From NCBI GenBank assembly GCA_002633005.1, contig NMRA01000430.1, positions 1-64,000 on the forward strand: a stretch of 64,000 bases of DNA. Direction: 5' to 3'. The position numbers and the translations under genes are program-made. Source of the stretch: Phoronis australis (Eukaryota > Phoronida > Phoronidae). Below are positions 39,301-51,500 of this stretch, piece by piece. A model generated the notes under the pieces. That model was not told where the DNA came from and did not search any database. It saw only the letters and a list, made by a program, of their open reading frames with translations. Within the stretch, counting starts at the first letter, position 1; each line of letters starts with the position of its first letter.

Positions 39301-42300
39301 CTTCTACTGAGCAACCAACTTCAAGTAAACTAAAAGACAAACGAGATTACGGTAACTAAAAGAAAATGCAGGCATGCTTTACCTGAATCTGTTGTGCAGT
39401 GGTGAACTTGTAAGTGTATCCTTGCATGATGGACCAATATGCTGGAGGTTGATGCAATAAGGCACAATGTATTCAGTAGTGATCTATTCCAACTGAGTCA
39501 TAGCTCTTAACCACATCAAAATACCTGATCAGTTAATGAAGCTAATTGTCACACAAAAATGGTAATTAATCATAACTGAGAGAACAACAGGAAGTAAATT
39601 TTGCCACCTATTCACAAGCTGAAGAAATTACGATCTAATTCTGAAAATGGTAGTCGCCGTTATGGACTAAAAACACATGAAACTAAAAAGATAAAACAGA
39701 CAATTATTAGCAGTATAAAGCATTATGAATAAATTGCACTCAACTTTGCATCATCTATTTGTCTGAATTAATCTTTTTATTCATATGCAATCTGACTGGT
39801 AAAGGTCAATTTATAACAAAAGTACTACTTACTCAGATAACTTTGTGCTGTCAATAACACCTTGCAAACTTTTTAAACACGACCCATCATTAATATGTAG
39901 AAATGAGACATCTTTATGCTTTCTTACAGACTTAATCCAACCCTAGAAAAGGAGAGCAAAACGAATGAATTAACTTTTAACAGTACATCTAATTTAAACA
40001 TTCAACAAATACTATCGTTTTCTTAATCACAAAATAGTTTCTATTATGTAAGATATAATGCTCACCACTATTATGCAAAATGTTGTCTATAAACTAAAGA
40101 CAGCTCTCATCTGGAATATTCACTAAATAGATGTAATGGTTGGAGCTAATGGCTTTTGATGTTGTGACATACTGCCTTGTTGTGGTATACTATCTGATTG
40201 TGACTTACTGCCTAGTTGTGGCAAACTGCCTTGTTGTGGCATACTGCCTGATTGTGGCATACTGCCTGGTTGTGACATACTGCCTGGTTGTGGCATACTG
40301 CCTGGTTGTGGCAAACTGTCTAGTTGTGGGATACTGCCTGGTTGTGGCATACTGCCTGGCTGTGACATACTGCCTAGCTGTGGGATACTGTCCAGTTGTC
40401 AGTGTAGCATACTGCCTGGTTGTGGCATACTGCCTAGTTGTGGCATACTGCCTGGTTTTGACATACTGCCTGGTTGTGGCATACTGCCTAGTTGTGGCAT
40501 ACTGCCTGGTTGTGACATACTGCCTGGTTGTGGCATACTGTCTAGTTGTGGCATACTGCCTGGTTGTGACATACTGCCTGGTTGTGACATACTGCCTGGT
40601 TGTGACATACTGTCTAGTTGTGACATACTGCCTTGTTGTGACATAGTGTCTGGTTGTATCATACTGCCCAGTTGTGACATACACCCTAGTTGAGTCTGTT
40701 TGGTTGAACTGCATGACTAGATTGCTAATAAAATGTCAATGTTTTGTCACATCAAAATAATTGTTCCTGGCTTAAGCAGTTAAGATATGCACTTGGCATT
40801 GATAATGGAAGGGTTTATTCATTCTTTAGCTTTGTTCTATGCACCCACATATATGTTTATTTATTTACTTATTATTGTGATATTTAAAATGAGGTTGACC
40901 TCTTCAGTGATAGTACTGCTTTCCAAGAGGAATTGTACATTGCTGTCATGTTTGTCTAGGTGTCTGGCGACAATTGGTCCTATGGCATGACAAAATAACA
41001 ATGGTATTTAGTAATATTATGATTGTATCAGTTACTGATTCATATCTGTGGCAATAGCCAAGCAGGTGGCGTTGAATTCTACAGTCGTCTTATTCCAATA
41101 AAGATTTTCATTCATTTATTGCTGCGTCTTTCCACAAAACGCTGCTATTATCATTGATGTTTAAGTCAGTGTGAGGCATAATTCGCCGAAAAGCTTCTGG
41201 CGTATGAAGTACCTACAGGAGCTCCCTCGTCTAAGCTGACTGCACCAGCATAGACGATGGTCATTGTCTAGCTCCTAAACTACAGGAGCTATACCATTTT
41301 TACTCTAGTCAGCTAGAGACCGTGGTCACTGTCTTAAATTCATACACCCACTATTAAGACAGAGCTCGGAGTAGAAGACACCTTTGTGCAATGCTCGATT
41401 GTCTGCCAGTAAAGCCTGTCGTGCCTTCCGTATCACTAGGACCTATGCTTGGACCTAGCTAAAATCTAGCCAAAGCCACATGTTCTCATTTAAATTACAC
41501 GGCAATATCTCATGTAATCTCGCAAACTCTTGCTTTTCAGCAAAGTCCTGGCGTTACTGAACACGAGCCAGGTTCAAGCCCAGGTCTCCCAAACCGGAGT
41601 CCGGAGCTCAATCACTGGCACTGAGCCAAACTGTCTCTCTGCTGTGCGTGAACTTGGAATCCTGGTTAATCTCAAGATTAAGCGGAAGTGAGTGTTGCGT
41701 GAACTTGGAATAGAGTATTTTTTAGGCAAAAAGGTGATGTTTTTGTTCGGTGAAAAGAATTTTTGTAATTATTGGCCTCGCGGTCAACCACTTTCTCCTT
41801 TACCGTAACTTGTGTGGCGAAACCGGAGGAATATGTTAATGGCTAAATCAATTATTGTTTGGTGAAACTGATCGCCTGTTGTTGAAAAGGTTGGTTAAAA
41901 TTGACATTATTTTATTCAAATATAACTTGATTTAGTGCTGTGCAAATTTTTATGAACATGAATGTGATTATTTAAGTGAACTTGTCAAGTTGCCTCCTGT
42001 ATTCCAAGTTCACACAACACTCACTTACGCTTAATCTTGAGATTAAGCAGGATTCCAAGTTCACTTAGGCTACAGAATCAGACAGAATCTCCTCACGAAC
42101 ATGCAAACCTGAACACAGCACGGCTGCTTTTCCTCATCGCACAGGTCTAAGTTCAGTATTGTTGAAATATTGTCTAGTTTACGCTCTGCGGCTACAGTGC
42201 CATAAAGTCTATGAAGTAACTGGAAGGGCAATTGGTGCTTCAATATCCTGAAATAAGTTGCAGAAAGTTTTCTGTGAAGTCCACTGATGGGCGCAGACAT
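30324..42300 (-). CDS. NARS2: Asparaginyl-tRNA synthetase, mitochondrial
   Basis: NARS2 charges mitochondrial tRNA-Asn. Thirteen exons join in phase: 42300-42109, 39942-39833, 39329-39209, 38449-38309, 37750-37670, 37166-37030, 35760-35628, 35147-35049, 32712-32675, 32296-32230, 31895-31764, 31298-31174, 30468-30324. The product is 506 residues (human 477). The N-terminal ~38 residues are basic and leucine-rich without acids, as in a mitochondrial presequence. The OB-fold anticodon domain starts at [19 protein letters not shown]. Class II motifs: motif 1 region [18 protein letters not shown], motif 2 [21 protein letters not shown] region (exon 7), motif 3 [12 protein letters not shown] (residues 472-483). 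[19 protein letters not shown] near the C-terminus favours NARS2 over the cytosolic enzyme. Exons 7 and 8 each have a second copy at lower coordinates, beyond the N run. It is divergent with LAMTOR1. Confidence 0.96.
30497..30720. repeat. ~65-bp tandem repeat beside the last NARS2 acceptor
   Basis: About four degenerate copies containing CATCTACACAGAGGTTGTGT and GAACTGTTCATGA, starting about 30 bp from the acceptor of the last NARS2 exon. Confidence 0.75.
33211..33537. repeat. 20-bp minisatellite, left array
   Basis: About sixteen copies of a 20-bp unit, consensus CAATACTGCCCAATGCTACA. The array ends 12 bp from the donor of the left copy of NARS2 exon 8 (exon end 33549). Frames stay open on both strands only because the unit lacks stop codons. 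Confidence 0.9.
33549..34145 (-). other. NARS2: Second copies of NARS2 exons 7 and 8
   Basis: 34145-34013 and 33647-33549 duplicate the exons at 35760-35628 and 35147-35049 with intact splice sites and open frames. Exon 8 differs at about four residues (for example ENLLKFTT against ESLLKFST). Exon 7 needs incoming phase 2 but exon 8 ends in phase 0, so both pairs cannot be spliced in series. The copy stops at the N run where the right copy's flank continues, which favours an allelic duplicate. Which copy belongs to the working allele cannot be decided. Confidence 0.8.
34384..34759. other. Assembly gap (376 Ns)
   Basis: A run of N between two copies of the same NARS2 region. Left sequence 33200-34383 matches 34760-35998. 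Confidence 0.99.
34760..35035. repeat. 20-bp minisatellite, right array
   Basis: Same 20-bp family as 33211-33537 but arranged as a 60-bp higher-order unit of three variants repeated four to five times. It ends next to the NARS2 exon 8 donor (exon end 35049). Confidence 0.9.
35463..35602. repeat. 24-bp minisatellite beside NARS2 exon 7 donor
   Basis: Six copies of GTGTGTGTAAACATCAGCAG type, where the left allele-like copy at 33960-33985 has one. It lies about 25 bp from the exon 7 donor (exon end 35628). The copy-number difference between the two duplicates shows recent expansion. Confidence 0.85.
36355..36645. mobile_element. Fold-back element in NARS2 intron 6
   Basis: Two arms of about 120-130 bp in inverted orientation (left includes GAGAACATTGGTAAAGCAAC, right includes GTTGCTTCACCAATGTTCTG) flank a ~20-bp loop. 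It is a long hairpin typical of a MITE or fold-back element. The similar short frames on opposite strands are the two arms read in mirror orientation. Confidence 0.75.
38910..39085. repeat. ~38-bp tandem repeat in a NARS2 intron
   Basis: Five degenerate copies containing CCTTCACATGATG and GTCTACCTCTAA, in the intron after exon 3. Confidence 0.75.
40085..41158 (-). repeat. Copy of an MFSD8 intron 2 segment, with 20-bp minisatellite
   Basis: This stretch is the inverted counterpart of about 62010-62730. Both flanks match: CTCATCTGGAATATTCACTA at one end and CAATAAAGATTTTCATTCAT at the other. The last ~28 bp resemble the MFSD8 acceptor and exon start (CTGCGTCTTTCCA... CTGCTATT), so the copy probably came from the MFSD8 locus. 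It contains about 27 copies of a 20-bp unit (CATACTGCCTGGTTGTGACA) at 40160-40690. It sits in NARS2 intron 1. The long open frames on both strands here are repeat artefacts. Confidence 0.75.
41648..42064. mobile_element. 417-bp MITE-like element in NARS2 intron 1
   Basis: Terminal inverted repeats of about 65 bp lie at 41648-41712 and 42000-42064; both contain GTGAACTTGGAATCCTG and the near-palindrome TTAATCTCAAGATTAA. The interior is AT-rich with no transposase. The right end is 45 bp from the NARS2 exon 1 donor. Confidence 0.8.
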
Positions 42301-42523
42301 TTTTAATGAACCACAATTCTTTTTATTTATTAATCATATTTTGTTGTATTAATCATTTTTGTTGTCCTTTTTAATATCTGAAAACAAATTAATTATTGTT
42401 TATTTCTCACTAAAACTTTTAAAATGGAATTTTATAAATTTCAAAAAATAAAGGCTAGTAGCGCTACCTTTAGTCAATGTCAAAATCATGTGACTTGTTG
42501 CGTTCGTCCGGGATAAATCAGAA
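42301..42523. promoter_or_regulatory. NARS2/LAMTOR1 bidirectional promoter interval
   Basis: Only 223 bp separate the two start codons, which point away from each other, so both genes must share this promoter unless start sites lie inside the neighbour. It is AT-rich on the NARS2 side. An M-box/E-box TCATGTGA lies at 42486-42493, 30 bp upstream of the LAMTOR1 ATG. Confidence 0.75.
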
Positions 42524-45500
42524 ATGGGTTGTTGTTTCAGCAGCGACGATGACAAAGATTACCAGGTATTAACCGATATAAAGAACCATTTACTAAACTA
42601 ATAATAGAATATAGACCAGTCCCTGATACCTACGTAAACGGGATAACGTGTATTATGTAGAAATCGCGGGTCATTGACATTGAGCTTCCGAGTTCGGATC
42701 ACTCATCAATACGTGATGTGAATCCCCATGGCCATGGTCACTTATTTGTTAAAAGCCGGTACATTGAGTCGGGTCCTGTTGTAGTAGTAACTGAGATTAC
42801 CCAACCCGGGAATCAAACCAGCGACCCCCATAAAGCCAGTGAGCGTGCTAGGTGAACACAAAGTTGTCTCTCATGCACGTCCTCGATGCCTGTAACTTTT
42901 ACCATCACCTGATAAGGCATAACCATGCGCGCCGTCCGAGGTCGCCGGGTAGTAGACGACAGTGCTTCATTGGTAGATCATCCGACTAAGCCATTTGTAG
43001 TAATANAACCGATATAAAGAACCATTTACTAAACTAATAATAGAACATAGACCAGTCCCTGATACCTACGTAAACGGGATAACGTGTACTGTGTAGAAAT
43101 CGCGGGTCATTGACTTTGAGCTTCCGAGTTCGAATCACTCATCAATGCGTGATGTGAATCCCCATGCCATGGCCATGGTCATTTATTTGTTAAAAGCCGT
43201 TATATTGAGTCGGGTCCTGTTGTAGTAATAACTGAGATTACCCAAACCAGCGACCCCCATAAAACCAGTGAGCGTGCTACGTGAACACAAAGTTGTCTCT
43301 TATGCACGTCCTCGACGCCTGTAACTTTTTCCATCACCTGTTAAGGCATAACCATGCACGCCGGCCGAGGTCCGCGGGTAGTAGACGACAGTGCTTCATC
43401 GGTAGATCATCCGACTAAGCCATTTGTAGTAATAGCTGACATTACCTGACTCAGGAATTGAACCAGCGACCCCCCCTCCCATAAAACCGGTGAGCGTGCT
43501 AATGACCATTCAGCTAATAGGCAGTTGTCCATCAGTGAGTGGCCAACAGAGGCTCATATGATTCACCGGAAGCACATCTACAACATTGTTATTTACTGGT
43601 TCACGCACAACTATTTTTAGCCATCTGCACATCATTCAGAAGGTCTTTGTCCTAATCTACCACCCGGGGGTGGGGAGGGCGCAGAAGTGAAAAAAGTGAG
43701 GGTATTACGACGTTTTTCTTTTGATCCCAACTTGTTCAATTCTATTGTAGCCCAACAACAAGTTGGGAAGATGACCACTGTAGCCAATATCTTACAGGAC
43801 TGATTAAATCCATTCTGGCATTTATGGTTGGAGGGCCAGCTCTCTTTTCTTCGATAGCTGCTCTAATCTCTAATAAGATTGTATCTAGCCTGACTGGGCT
43901 GCGCTGTTAAAAACAAAAGTTTAGTTATAACATATTTTAACATAAACCAATAGCATTTCTGAATTCCTTGTCAAATGGTGATCATATTTAGTTTTTGAAT
44001 TGCCAAAATCACCCAACTACAACCTAAGTTACGACAATCTATTCTTTCCGAACATACCCATTCGCTCTGGGTTTGACTGTGGTCCGTAATAAGCCTGGTA
44101 GATAATTTGCCTGCCTGTTGTCATACCAGACAGAAGACTGCTTGGCAGTTTACAAACAAAGGAGCTAGAAGTTATCACAAGCTCACAACCCTCTACGTCT
44201 GGTAGAGTCACTGAACGGGAGAACGCCGTAATGGGCTATAGCCCCCAGCCCCGCCTGTGGGGATGTAGCACTGAAAAAGTGGGGGCTATAGCCCCCCAGG
44301 CCCCTATGGTGTGCCACTCATGCTTCCATCATCCATATCACTCACCGACAACTTATAACCAAGCTCCGCTATTACGGCATTGAGGGAAATCTTCCATCCT
44401 GGATCTCAACTTTTTTAAAGAAATGTAAATAACAAGTAATGGTGGATAGAAAACTTTCAAGGTTCATTCCAGTTTTATCCGGTGTCCCCCAGGGCAACGT
44501 TTTCAGACCTCTCCTATTTTTACTAGTAAGTAATGATGTTTGCAAGGACATTCACCCGATACCGGATTCTGCCAATTTGCAACAAAATACTTCAGCAAGA
44601 TATAGACTCACTCATCAACTCGACCAATGTATGGCAGATGTCTTTCAACGCATCTAAGTGTCATGTTCTACATACAACTTAAAAATGCAAGTATGACAAG
44701 CAAGCATGTAATATTCAAGGAACTCTACTGGAATCTGTCTCTCAACAACATCTTGGTGGAAACCTATCAAATGAACTCGAATGGAAATATACTCGTGGTG
44801 TAACATCCCAAGCAACTAGGAATCTTGTCTGCTCACGCAGGAACTTGAAACTGGCACCGAAACCAGTCAGAGAAACAACGTATAAGACAATAGTTTGACC
44901 CTGTCTATGCTTCTGCGTCTTGGGACCCTCACACTCATCAAGACATCAGTAGTCTTGAAAACATCACGCGATGAGTGGCACATATCATTTGCCAAGACTT
45001 TTCTAGTACGAGCAGTGTCACCCAATTGATTCATTCCGTAGTCTAGGAGCCCTTGGCCAACAGATACTCATTACCTTCTATAGAGAATTCAACATGCCAG
45101 CATTGTAATTTCATCATAAGACATTAAGACTATTAATAGGACAACTCACAAGAACAACCAAAATTGCATTCAGCACATCCCTGTCAGAACAGACGTTTAC
45201 AAGTATTTCTTTTTTCCTTGGACAATAGGAGGCTGGTCACTTCCTCCCACTCTATGACCAACACTTCAACAACTAATTCATTTAGATCTCAAGCTCTAGC
45301 CTTTGTGCATGCTGGAAACCACTACTGAGCTCTTCCTCCATTGCCGTGATGGTATCAGCCCTTGCCGATTAAAAGATAAGACAAGTTACTAAGCCTTGTG
45401 GACGTTGTGGCGAAACCCGTAAAGCGGCAATGCTGCACTAGTCAAGACTAGAAGTTTCAAGATTGGCACCCAAAGGCAATATTTGTATACTTAACTAGCT

Positions 45501-48500
45501 ATCTAATTGCGTTTGTGTGTTCCGTTAAACTGTTGTCATTGACCCTTGCAGTCATCTTGCATGTTCATTGCAGGCATGTATTTATGATCATTAATACTGA
45601 CAGCATGTCATCTTGCATGTTCATTGCTGGCATGTATTTCTGATCATTAACACTGACAGAGCATGTCATCTTGAATGTTCATTGCAGGCATGTATTCATG
45701 ATCATAAACCATGACAGAGTGCATCATCTTGCATGTACACTGCAAGCATGTATTCATGATCATAAACCGTGGTGGAGTATGTCATCTTGTATGTTCATGG
45801 CAGGCATGTATTTATGATCATTAACACTGACAGAGCATGTCATCTTGCATGTTCATTGCAGGCATGTATTCATGATCATAAACAGTGGCAGAGCGCGTCG
45901 TCTTTCATGTTCATTGCAAGCATGTATTCATGATCATAAACAGCAACAAGGCATGTCATCTTGCATGTTCACTGCAGGCATGAAATCATGATCATAACAG
46001 TGGTAGAGCATGTCATTGAGTTAAGGGAATGCTCTTGGTGCCTATATGTCATACATTGCAGCAGCTTTCAATTCAGAAAGTGACCAAAAGCTGGCTAGGA
46101 CCGCAGTGGCAGTATTCTGCACCTACTGTCTTCATACAGTGTTGAGCAAAAGGTTGCTGAATGACATGAAGTGCTGAATGCAGATGCTTTCTTGTCTTTT
46201 CAGGAATCGAGCGCTACTGAAAGATCACGTCTTCTTGGAGACCCTGTCAGCAACTCGCCCAGTCGGCCAATCACGTAAGACAAATGCTTTAATGGAATGG
46301 TTTGCTGCTGCTGTCTCAAGCATTTGTTCCTGAAAATACATTTTTAACAAAATATTATTAAGTATTATCTGAATGACAAATATATTCTATATCTTTAATT
46401 ATGTATGATTTAACATTACACAAAAACCTACTTAACAAAATGTTGGGCATTGGTTGCCATAATTGTAATGTTTGTGTATTTATTGTGTACTTATTGTGTA
46501 CAACTGATGTGTTTGTACTTCAACAGGGATGGTTACAACTCTGGCAACACACAACAAGCACAGAAAGGAGATGAACAATCAGCATTAAACAGAATTCTCC
46601 ACGAAACTGCCAGGTGCTTTTTACTAGAATTCAATGAACTATTCTTTTATGTATAGTAGTTGTCAGGCTCTTCAATGAGATAATACGGTCACTGCCTTGT
46701 GGGACACATTTCCACAAGAATTTAAGCTAACTGCTTGCATTTTCTACAAAAATGAAATTGTGTAAATATCTTTGTAACGTGTTTGTTAACTTGCATATTT
46801 TTAAATGCAATGTTCTCACATTGAATGAAATTATATATCTATATTTTATTGCTGTTTATAACGTTTAATTGACATATTTTGTTTTTCTGATTACTTAAAG
46901 ATGGAGGCAAGATTTTCTGGTTATCCTAGATAAATTTTAAAGTTAATTAAGATCCTTGGTACCAACTAATTATACGTGCATCATCGCAGAAATGATGTTC
47001 GCAACCCAAGTCATTCTCCACCAGCTTTGTATTTGACATGGGTTGTGTCATTGTGTATGTCAGCTTGTAAGAAGCCAGTCCAGTATTTGCCTTTCTCCAA
47101 GTCTTATTCATTATTCCTGGAAGTTGTTGCTTATGGAGATGCAAGCATCATGAGGTCACGATGAGTGCAAGAGTTCNAACTTCCGGTTCGTTAACCCTTG
47201 CCCTTGCCAAGATCCTTTCTAGAATCTTCCACGAGATGGCTCTGTCGTACAACTGCTTCTGTACACTGTAGCAAGTCTTTATGCTTCAACTACTTTAGCG
47301 CATCTGATTATCTTGCTGATTTCAGCCCATAATATAACATTCTACTTATTTAGTGATTGGCTAATAAAAACCACATGATCATATTCACTCGTATTATTGG
47401 CTGTTACAATTTGTTCTCAGAATATTCTAGAATCTCTAGAGTACTTTGACCCCAGAACCCAAAGTTGTAAACACCATCTAAAAATAGATTTTGACGTTAA
47501 AATACATGTCAACAAGTCTGACCCCATGATTTAAAAGTACATATGCACAAATTTTGGGCAACTTAAAATGGATCTATTCTTACTAATTACTTAATCAATA
47601 TTTATTCTGACAGTATTCATGGTCATAAACAGTGGAAGAGCATGTCATTGTTCACTTCATGCATGTATTCATGATCATAATCCCCCATGGAGTATGCCAT
47701 CTTGCATGTTCATTGCAGGCATGTATTCATGGTCAAAATACTGACAGCATGTCATCTTGCATGTTCATTTCAGGCATGTATTTATGATCATTAACACTGA
47801 CAGAGCATGTCATCTTTCGTGTTCATTGCAGGCATGTATTCATGATCATAAACCGTGACAGAGTGTATCATCTTGCATGTTCACTGCAAGCATGTAGTCA
47901 TGATCATAAGCGGTGGTGGAGTATGTCATCTTGCATGTTCATTGCAGGCATGTATTTATGATCATTAACACTGACAGAGCGTGTCATCTTGCATGTTCAT
48001 TGCAGGCATGTATTCATGATCATAAACAGTAAACAGTGGCAGAGCGCGTCGTCTTTCATGTTCATTGCAAGGATGTATTCATGATCATAAACAGCAACAA
48101 GGCATGTCATCTTGCATGTTCACTGCAGGCATGAATTCATGATCATAAACAGCAATAGGGTATGTCATCTTGAATATTCATTGCAGGGATGAATTCATGA
48201 TCATAACAGTGGTAGAGCATGTCATTGAGTTAGGGAATGCTCTTGTTGCCTATGTCATACATTGCAGCAGCTTTCAATTCAGAAAGTGGCCAAAAGCTGG
48301 CTAGGACAGCAGTGGCAGTATTCTGCACCCATTGTCTTCATACAGTGTTGAGCAAAAGGTTGCTGAATGACATGAAGTGCTGAATGCAGACGCTTTCTTG
48401 TCTTTTCAGGAATCGAGTGCTACTGAAAGATCACGTCTTCTTGGAGACCCTGTCAGCAACTCGCCCAGTCGGCCAATCACGTAAGACAAATGCTTTAATG

Positions 48501-51500
48501 GAATGGTTTGCTGCTGCTGTCACAAGCATTTGTTCCCGAAAATACATTTTTTACAAATTTAGTTTTAAATATTATTAAGTATTATCTGAATGGCAAATAT
48601 ATTCTATATCTTTAATTATGTATCATTTAACATTACACAAAAACCTACTTAACAAAATGTTGGGTATTGGTTGCCATAATTATAATGTTTGTGTATTAAT
48701 TGTGTGTTAATTGTGTACTTATTGTATACAATTTATGTGTTTGTACTTCAACAGAGATGGTTACAACTCTGGCAACACACAACAAGCACAGAAAGGAGAT
48801 GAACAATCAGCATTAAACAGAATTCTCCACGAAACTGCCAGGTGCTTTTTTATAGAATTCAATGAACTATGCTTTTATGATTGTATAGTAGTTGTCAGGC
48901 TCTTCAACGAGATTATACGCTCACTGCCTTGTGGGACATATTTCCACAAGAATTTGAGCTAACTGCTTGCATTTTCTACAAAAATGAAATTGTGTAAATA
49001 TCTTTGTAACATGTTTGTTAACTTGCATATTTTTAAATGCAATGTTCTCACATTGAATGAAATTATATCTATATTTTATTGCTGTTTATAACATTTAATT
49101 GACATATTTTATTTATCTGATTACTTAAAGAGGGAGGCAAGATTTTCTGGTTATCCTAGATAAATTTTAAAGTTAATTAAGATCCTTGGTACCAACTAAT
49201 TATACATGCATCATCGCAGAAATGATGTTCGCAACCCAAGTCATTCTCCACCAGCTTTGTATTTGACATCGGATGTGTCATTGTGTATGTCAGCTTGTAA
49301 GAAGCCAGTCCAGTATTTGCCTTTCTCCAAGTCTTATTCATTATTCCTGGAAGTTGTTGCTTATGGAGATGCAAGCATCATGAGGTCACGATGAGTGCAA
49401 GAGTTCTATTTCACACAAAACCTGGGGATGATAAGATCAGTTGGAGTGGGCTCATTGGCGTCAAGACTAGCATTGCCTGTTATGGCACAACTAAAGCGGT
49501 GCAAACTGTGGTGTGTGTGGCAAACATTTCTTAACATTAGATGGCGAAAGTGACATATATGCTGATATCAGGAAGGTACCTGCTAATCATTTTCTTAAGA
49601 AGAATGCTATATCTACTCAGGCCATTTCCCATCCAGATGTCCAGATGTGACAATGAATCGTTGGAGAAACTGTGGAATAATTTGGGCCACTTCCGGAGTA
49701 AAATATTCATAATTAACTAAACCTCGGGGGGTGGGAGGGGGTTAATTAAACTTTATCTATCTATAGTGGTGGTCAGATTGTAAGTTACAATGGTATAAGT
49801 TACTCCTGGAATAGGTTTGTTAGTAATGTGGACGCTGTTTATGCTAGGGTAATTTGTTCCACGATACCTTGCCCCAGCGCAAGTCACAGTGTGGCTGACG
49901 TAATTGCCAGCTACTCTTTTGCTCAGTTACATACGTATGTGTCTCTAATCCTTTTAGCACAATATTTGTCACTAAGTGTAGGGTGTGTAGTGTAGACGCT
50001 TAGCTGAGAGGGGGCAAATTACACTGGGGCAAGTTGTTCTAGGCTAACTCGTAGTGTGGACATGGTTTAGGACAACCAGGAAATAGTAATTTGATCAAAT
50101 CTGACTATAAATGGTTGGTATTTCCTTGAAGGTGACTTTCGTGTTCTACAGTCAGTCCAGTTCGACCCATGGTTATTACGGTTTAAACAAGATGCCGTTG
50201 TTGTTTCAGTAATGTCATTGATGTGGCAGCAATTGATACCAGGAGCATGGAGCAGCATGAGTATATGGACAGAGCCAGACAATACAGGTGATTATTTTAG
50301 CAACATTGTAACAAGTGATTTGATTGGCTGTTGTTAGCATTCTTGAATAGGAGAGGGTTACTATTTTATAGTTCATTATAAAATAATTTCTCACTATTAA
50401 GTGAAACTCAAATTTTATGTAAGATAAAACCAGTTCTAAACTGTTTGAAACCACATTAAAGGCAAATGCCACCCGATTTAATTAGTCTTTTTACTGTCTT
50501 AATCGGTTTATATACATACACATCGACTCTTATACGGTCGAGCTCACCTTGCCAAGAGGTGTCGCGTTGACCTGTGAGGAAGGTGAGAAACGACGCAGCG
50601 ACGTCAGTGGTTCATCTGCAGAGTGAATGCCGCTATATCGTGGTGCATCATTCTCACTTGTCCGAACTATGAAGTTGCCAAGAAAGCAGGTATATCATTT
50701 TTTCGACTTCCTCGAGAGCCCAAAATGCTTAGGAAATGGCTCTTGGTAGTGAAGAATGAAAGGTACGCTGTTAAGAGCAAGTATGAGGCAGTGAAACATC
50801 TCCGTGTCTGTTGCCGGAATTTCGTCGAAAGTGATTTCTCTGACGAATTCCGGCTTACCAAAGAACTATCCATATGTTCCATTGCCTGTGTATGTTCACG
50901 GCACCTCTCTAGTATTTCTTGATCTGTGTATTCCGGTTCGAATTGATAGCCTGTGAAACCTAACGATCCGATCCATGAAGTCGGGATTGGCGCCAGGCGA
51001 GTTGCCTTGTTGTGAACTGCTGAACAGACTGCGTGTGAAACCAATTACGTCATTGGATAATTTCAACACCTCCATCTGCCGAATGTGCCGTTATTGAGTA
51101 GAACTACTCGATTTAAATTGATACAAATTAGGTTGTTTTTTTGGGTGGCATGCTCCTTTAACCACATTGTTAACAAGATTTCTAGGCATTGTTTTTATCA
51201 CCACCATGAACCTTTGATTATGCGTTACGTCTTCAAGAGTTGGCCAATGCGACTTTTAGAACTTTAGTCACAATGCTGTGGTTATTCAATTGTCTTGAAT
51301 TTGGGCTGTTTTTGACGTCATTCTGGGAAAACTATGGCAGGTACTAGCCAAAACTCTTCCACTGGAAATACATTAAAAAACTCTAAGACATGGCATTGAA
51401 GTACCTGTAATATAATTCTTGTTGGAAATGGATGCACTGTTCACAAACTGAAAAAAAATCCATAATGATAACCTCCATTTAACAGTGAACCCCATTGGCT

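Noticed and set aside
40160-40690. Regular 20-bp repeats resembling a CRISPR array
   Set aside because: Units are directly tandem without unique spacers, and the window is animal DNA.
40123-40714. Open frames of 93-169 residues (CLVVAY-rich, PGSMSQ-rich, TTRQYV-rich)
   Set aside because: Products of a stop-free 20-bp minisatellite in NARS2 intron 1, with no splice context or family match. The same applies to 62229-62726.
50623-50922. THAP domain as part of LAMTOR1
   Set aside because: LAMTOR1 exons 4 and 5 join in phase across this intron and match human without any THAP segment.
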